Shown here in pieces: positions 61,801-64,000 of a DNA stretch of 64,000 nucleotides. The DNA is taken from the NCBI RefSeq assembly GCF_003202155.1, contig NZ_QFLI01000004.1, positions 186,001 through 250,000 on the forward strand, in the 5' to 3' direction. The notes under the pieces were generated by a model. The model searched no databases. It saw nothing but the letters and a program-made list of their open reading frames with translations, and was not told where the DNA came from. The translations under genes and the position numbers were made by a program. The stretch comes from Marinifilum breve. Lineage in GTDB: Bacteria; Bacteroidota; Bacteroidia; Bacteroidales; Marinifilaceae. Within the stretch, counting starts at the first letter, position 1. The number at the start of each line of letters is the position of its first letter.

Positions 61801-64000
61801 ATGAGCGAACGCATACTAAAAGCTTTAATGCAACTCTTTGCTATCATTGCGCATCCACAAAGTTCCGCAACCGATAGGCGTAGAATGGTATCCAAATATT
61901 TAAAGCAACATCTCGATCAGGAAACTGCTGAAGAATATTTGGTTCTTTACGATCAGCACTACGAAGAGAATCAAAAAAGAAAAAACAAAAAATCAAAAAT
62001 AAAGAAATACACTTCGGCAAGCTCGGTTCGTGTTTTACGCATTTGTACCGAAATTAACGAAGAATTGATTATCAGACAAAAGGTTATTGTGCTGATCCAA
62101 CTTCTGGAATTTTTAAATTCTGAAGATGAAATTAGTGAACAAGAATTTGCCTTTGTCGAAACTGTTGCCGACACATTTAATCTTCCTAAAGAAGGCTATG
62201 AAAGACTTCGAAACTTTGTCCTTAATGATTTTGCTGAAATTAAACCATCAAGCAGATTACTCACTGTAAGTAATTCTGAGTCGAATCATGAAATTGGAGA
62301 ACATTACTACTCGCCTGGGTTAATTGGTAAAATCAAGATTCTTAGATTACAAACCGTAGATATGTTTGTAATGCGATTCAAGGGGATTGACGAATTATTC
62401 ATGAATGGTCAATCGTTGAATTCAGATCGTGTACATGTGCTAAGTCAAGGATCATCTATTCGTAACCCTAAAATCGATCCTATTTATTTTAGCGATATTG
62501 TTGGTACATTTTATCGTGATAACAATCAAAAAAGAGTAGTTTTTGAAGCTCAAAATATAGAATATCGATTCAAAGAGGATAATATCGGTGTACATGACCT
62601 TTCGTTCAAGGAAGAATCGGGTAAAATGGTTGGAATTATCGGATCGAGTGGCGCAGGTAAAACCACCCTATTAAACGTTTTAAACGGATCGGCTCAACCA
62701 AATAAAGGAAATGTTGTAATTAATGGTTATGATATTACTTTCGATAAATCGAAACTTGAAGGTGTAATTGGGCATGTATCCCAAGATGATTTGTTGATTG
62801 AATCGCTTACTGTTTTTGAAAACCTATACTATAATGCGAAACTTTGTTTTGACAAACATAGTAGTTTTCAATTAATCAGGCTGGTTTTAAAACTTTTGAA
62901 AGATTTAGGCTTATACGAAGCCCGTAATCTGAAAGTAGGAAACCCTTTAGATAAAAAGATTAGTGGTGGACAACGCAAAAGATTGAACATTGCACTGGAA
63001 TTGATTCGCGAGCCTTCGGTTTTATTTCTTGATGAACCAACATCCGGTTTGTCATCAAGAGATTCAGCCAAAATTATGGATTTGCTGAAAAACCTGGCTT
63101 TAAAAGGCAAATTAATTTTTGTAGTCATTCATCAACCTGCTTCGGATATTTTTAAAATGTTCGATCGCCTGTTGATATTGGATACTGGCGGATACCTTAT
63201 CTTTAATGGAAATCCACTAGATGCCATTACCTATTTTAAATCGCAAACTTTACGAGCGAATCGTACCGAAAGCGAATGTAATTCTTGCGGTAATGTTGAT
63301 GCTGATCAGATATTTAACATCGTTGAATCAGAAGTTCTTGACGAATATGGCAATCCTACACAAGTGAGAAAAGTTTCCCCTGTTCAGTGGTATCAAAGGT
63401 TTAAGGACCATAATAATAATGGCAAAGACATAGAAGATACGAAGGAATTACCGCCAGTGAGCTTTAAAATCCCTTCAGCTTTAAAGCAGTTTTGGGTATT
63501 TACCAAGCGAGACGTAATTTCAAAATTTGCCAATCGTCAGTATTTGTTCATCAACCTGTTCGAGACACCTTTGTTGGCATTAATTCTATCCTACATTATC
63601 AAGTATTATAATGTAGATGCAGGCAATGAGCTTGGCTACACTTTTAGCAACAATAGCAACATGCCCGTTTACCTGTTCATGGCAGTTATTGTGGCTCTAT
63701 TTATTGGCTTAACCTTAAGTGCTGAGGAAATCATTAAGGATAGAAAAATTCTGAAAAGGGAACGCTTCTTAAATCTCAGTAAATCTGGATATTTAATTTC
63801 GAAAATTGTAATTCTATTTACAATTTCAGCCTTTCAGGCATTTTTATTCACTCTCATAGGCAATTCCATACTGGAAATCAAGGGAATGTTTTTTGAGTAC
63901 TGGCTTGCCCTATTCAGTGCCTGGTGTTTTGCCAATATGCTTGGTTTAATTATATCCGATAGCTTTAAAACAGTAATTACAATCTATATCCTAATCCCAT
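61801..64000 (+). CDS. ABCG-type half transporter, paralogue of 35435-38503 (partial, runs off right edge)
   Basis: The reading frame opens at ATG 61801 (MSERILKALMQLFAIIAHP) and is still open at the window end, about 733 residues. It has the same order as the protein at 35435: helical N-terminal region, beta-rich middle, Walker A GSSGAGKTT (about 282), ISGGQRKRLN signature, FLDEPTSGLSS Walker B, CNSCGNVDADQI, and the start of the ABC2-type membrane domain. The remaining membrane part lies outside the window. Its two small upstream neighbours suggest a transport system with accessory proteins. Confidence 0.9.
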   Translation, partial: MSERILKALMQLFAIIAHPQSSATDRRRMVSKYLKQHLDQETAEEYLVLYDQHYEENQKRKNKKSKIKKYTSASSVRVLRICTEINEELIIRQKVIVLIQLLEFLNSEDEISEQEFAFVETVADTFNLPKEGYERLRNFVLNDFAEIKPSSRLLTVSNSESNHEIGEHYYSPGLIGKIKILRLQTVDMFVMRFKGIDELFMNGQSLNSDRVHVLSQGSSIRNPKIDPIYFSDIVGTFYRDNNQKRVVFEAQNIEYRFKEDNIGVHDLSFKEESGKMVGIIGSSGAGKTTLLNVLNGSAQPNKGNVVINGYDITFDKSKLEGVIGHVSQDDLLIESLTVFENLYYNAKLCFDKHSSFQLIRLVLKLLKDLGLYEARNLKVGNPLDKKISGGQRKRLNIALELIREPSVLFLDEPTSGLSSRDSAKIMDLLKNLALKGKLIFVVIHQPASDIFKMFDRLLILDTGGYLIFNGNPLDAITYFKSQTLRANRTESECNSCGNVDADQIFNIVESEVLDEYGNPTQVRKVSPVQWYQRFKDHNNNGKDIEDTKELPPVSFKIPSALKQFWVFTKRDVISKFANRQYLFINLFETPLLALILSYIIKYYNVDAGNELGYTFSNNSNMPVYLFMAVIVALFIGLTLSAEEIIKDRKILKRERFLNLSKSGYLISKIVILFTISAFQAFLFTLIGNSILEIKGMFFEYWLALFSAWCFANMLGLIISDSFKTVITIYILIP

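Overview
The window looks like a chromosomal segment of a marine or anaerobic Bacteroidota (Marinilabiliales/Marinifilaceae-like; the family is inference). It is AT-rich. The best promoters match the Bacteroidota consensus TTTG-N19-TAnnTTTG. The gene content also fits: GH92, DPP IV, BlaI with M56-TonB pairs, PD40/SPOR proteins and FtsX-type permeases. No rRNA, tRNA, phage, IS element or CRISPR array was seen.

Layout. 1-6 kb: edge of a serine hydrolase gene, then a two-gene unit of a cyclic-nucleotide-gated K+ channel and a membrane class III nucleotide cyclase, then an FtsX/MacB-type permease. 6-11 kb: serC-serA-DUF1015 (serine synthesis) and gcvT. 11-16 kb: a TPR/PD40/SPOR protein diverging from an HPt, STAS and receiver-PP2C signalling set, then a PQ-loop protein. 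16.6-22.2 kb: citrate lyase operon citD-citE-citF-citXG-citC. 23-29 kb: an ADP-dependent sugar kinase, an SPFH protein and ClpB. 29-35 kb: OsmC-like protein, peroxiredoxin-like protein, and a GH92 plus GH47 mannosidase pair. 35.4-38.5 kb: an ABCG-type half transporter whose paralogue runs off the right edge. 39-46 kb: SRPBCC protein, M48 protease and several uncharacterised proteins. 46-54 kb: FKBP isomerase and two paralogous BlaI/M56-TonB regulatory modules with recognisable operators, flanking a thioredoxin and tag. 54-64 kb: Omp85-like barrel, MATE exporter, DPP IV, and an operon of two uncharacterised proteins with the second ABC transporter.

The most unusual content is non-coding. Three intergenic spaces (about 16.1, 44.2 and 56.1 kb) are filled by degenerate tandem arrays with an exact 21-bp period held in phase over 17 to 23 units, each with its own consensus. 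A fourth array (29.6 kb) has an 85-bp unit (4 x 21 + 1) carrying a hairpin that shows a compensatory base-pair change. The four lie roughly 12-15 kb apart. There is also a small family of terminator-ended, sRNA-like units (22.9, 38.8 and 39.0 kb), several REP-like palindrome families between 43.4 and 45.8 kb, and a duplicated element of about 100 bp at 47 kb.

All calls come from reading the sequence. Family assignments rest on motifs and remembered family features, not on database searches.
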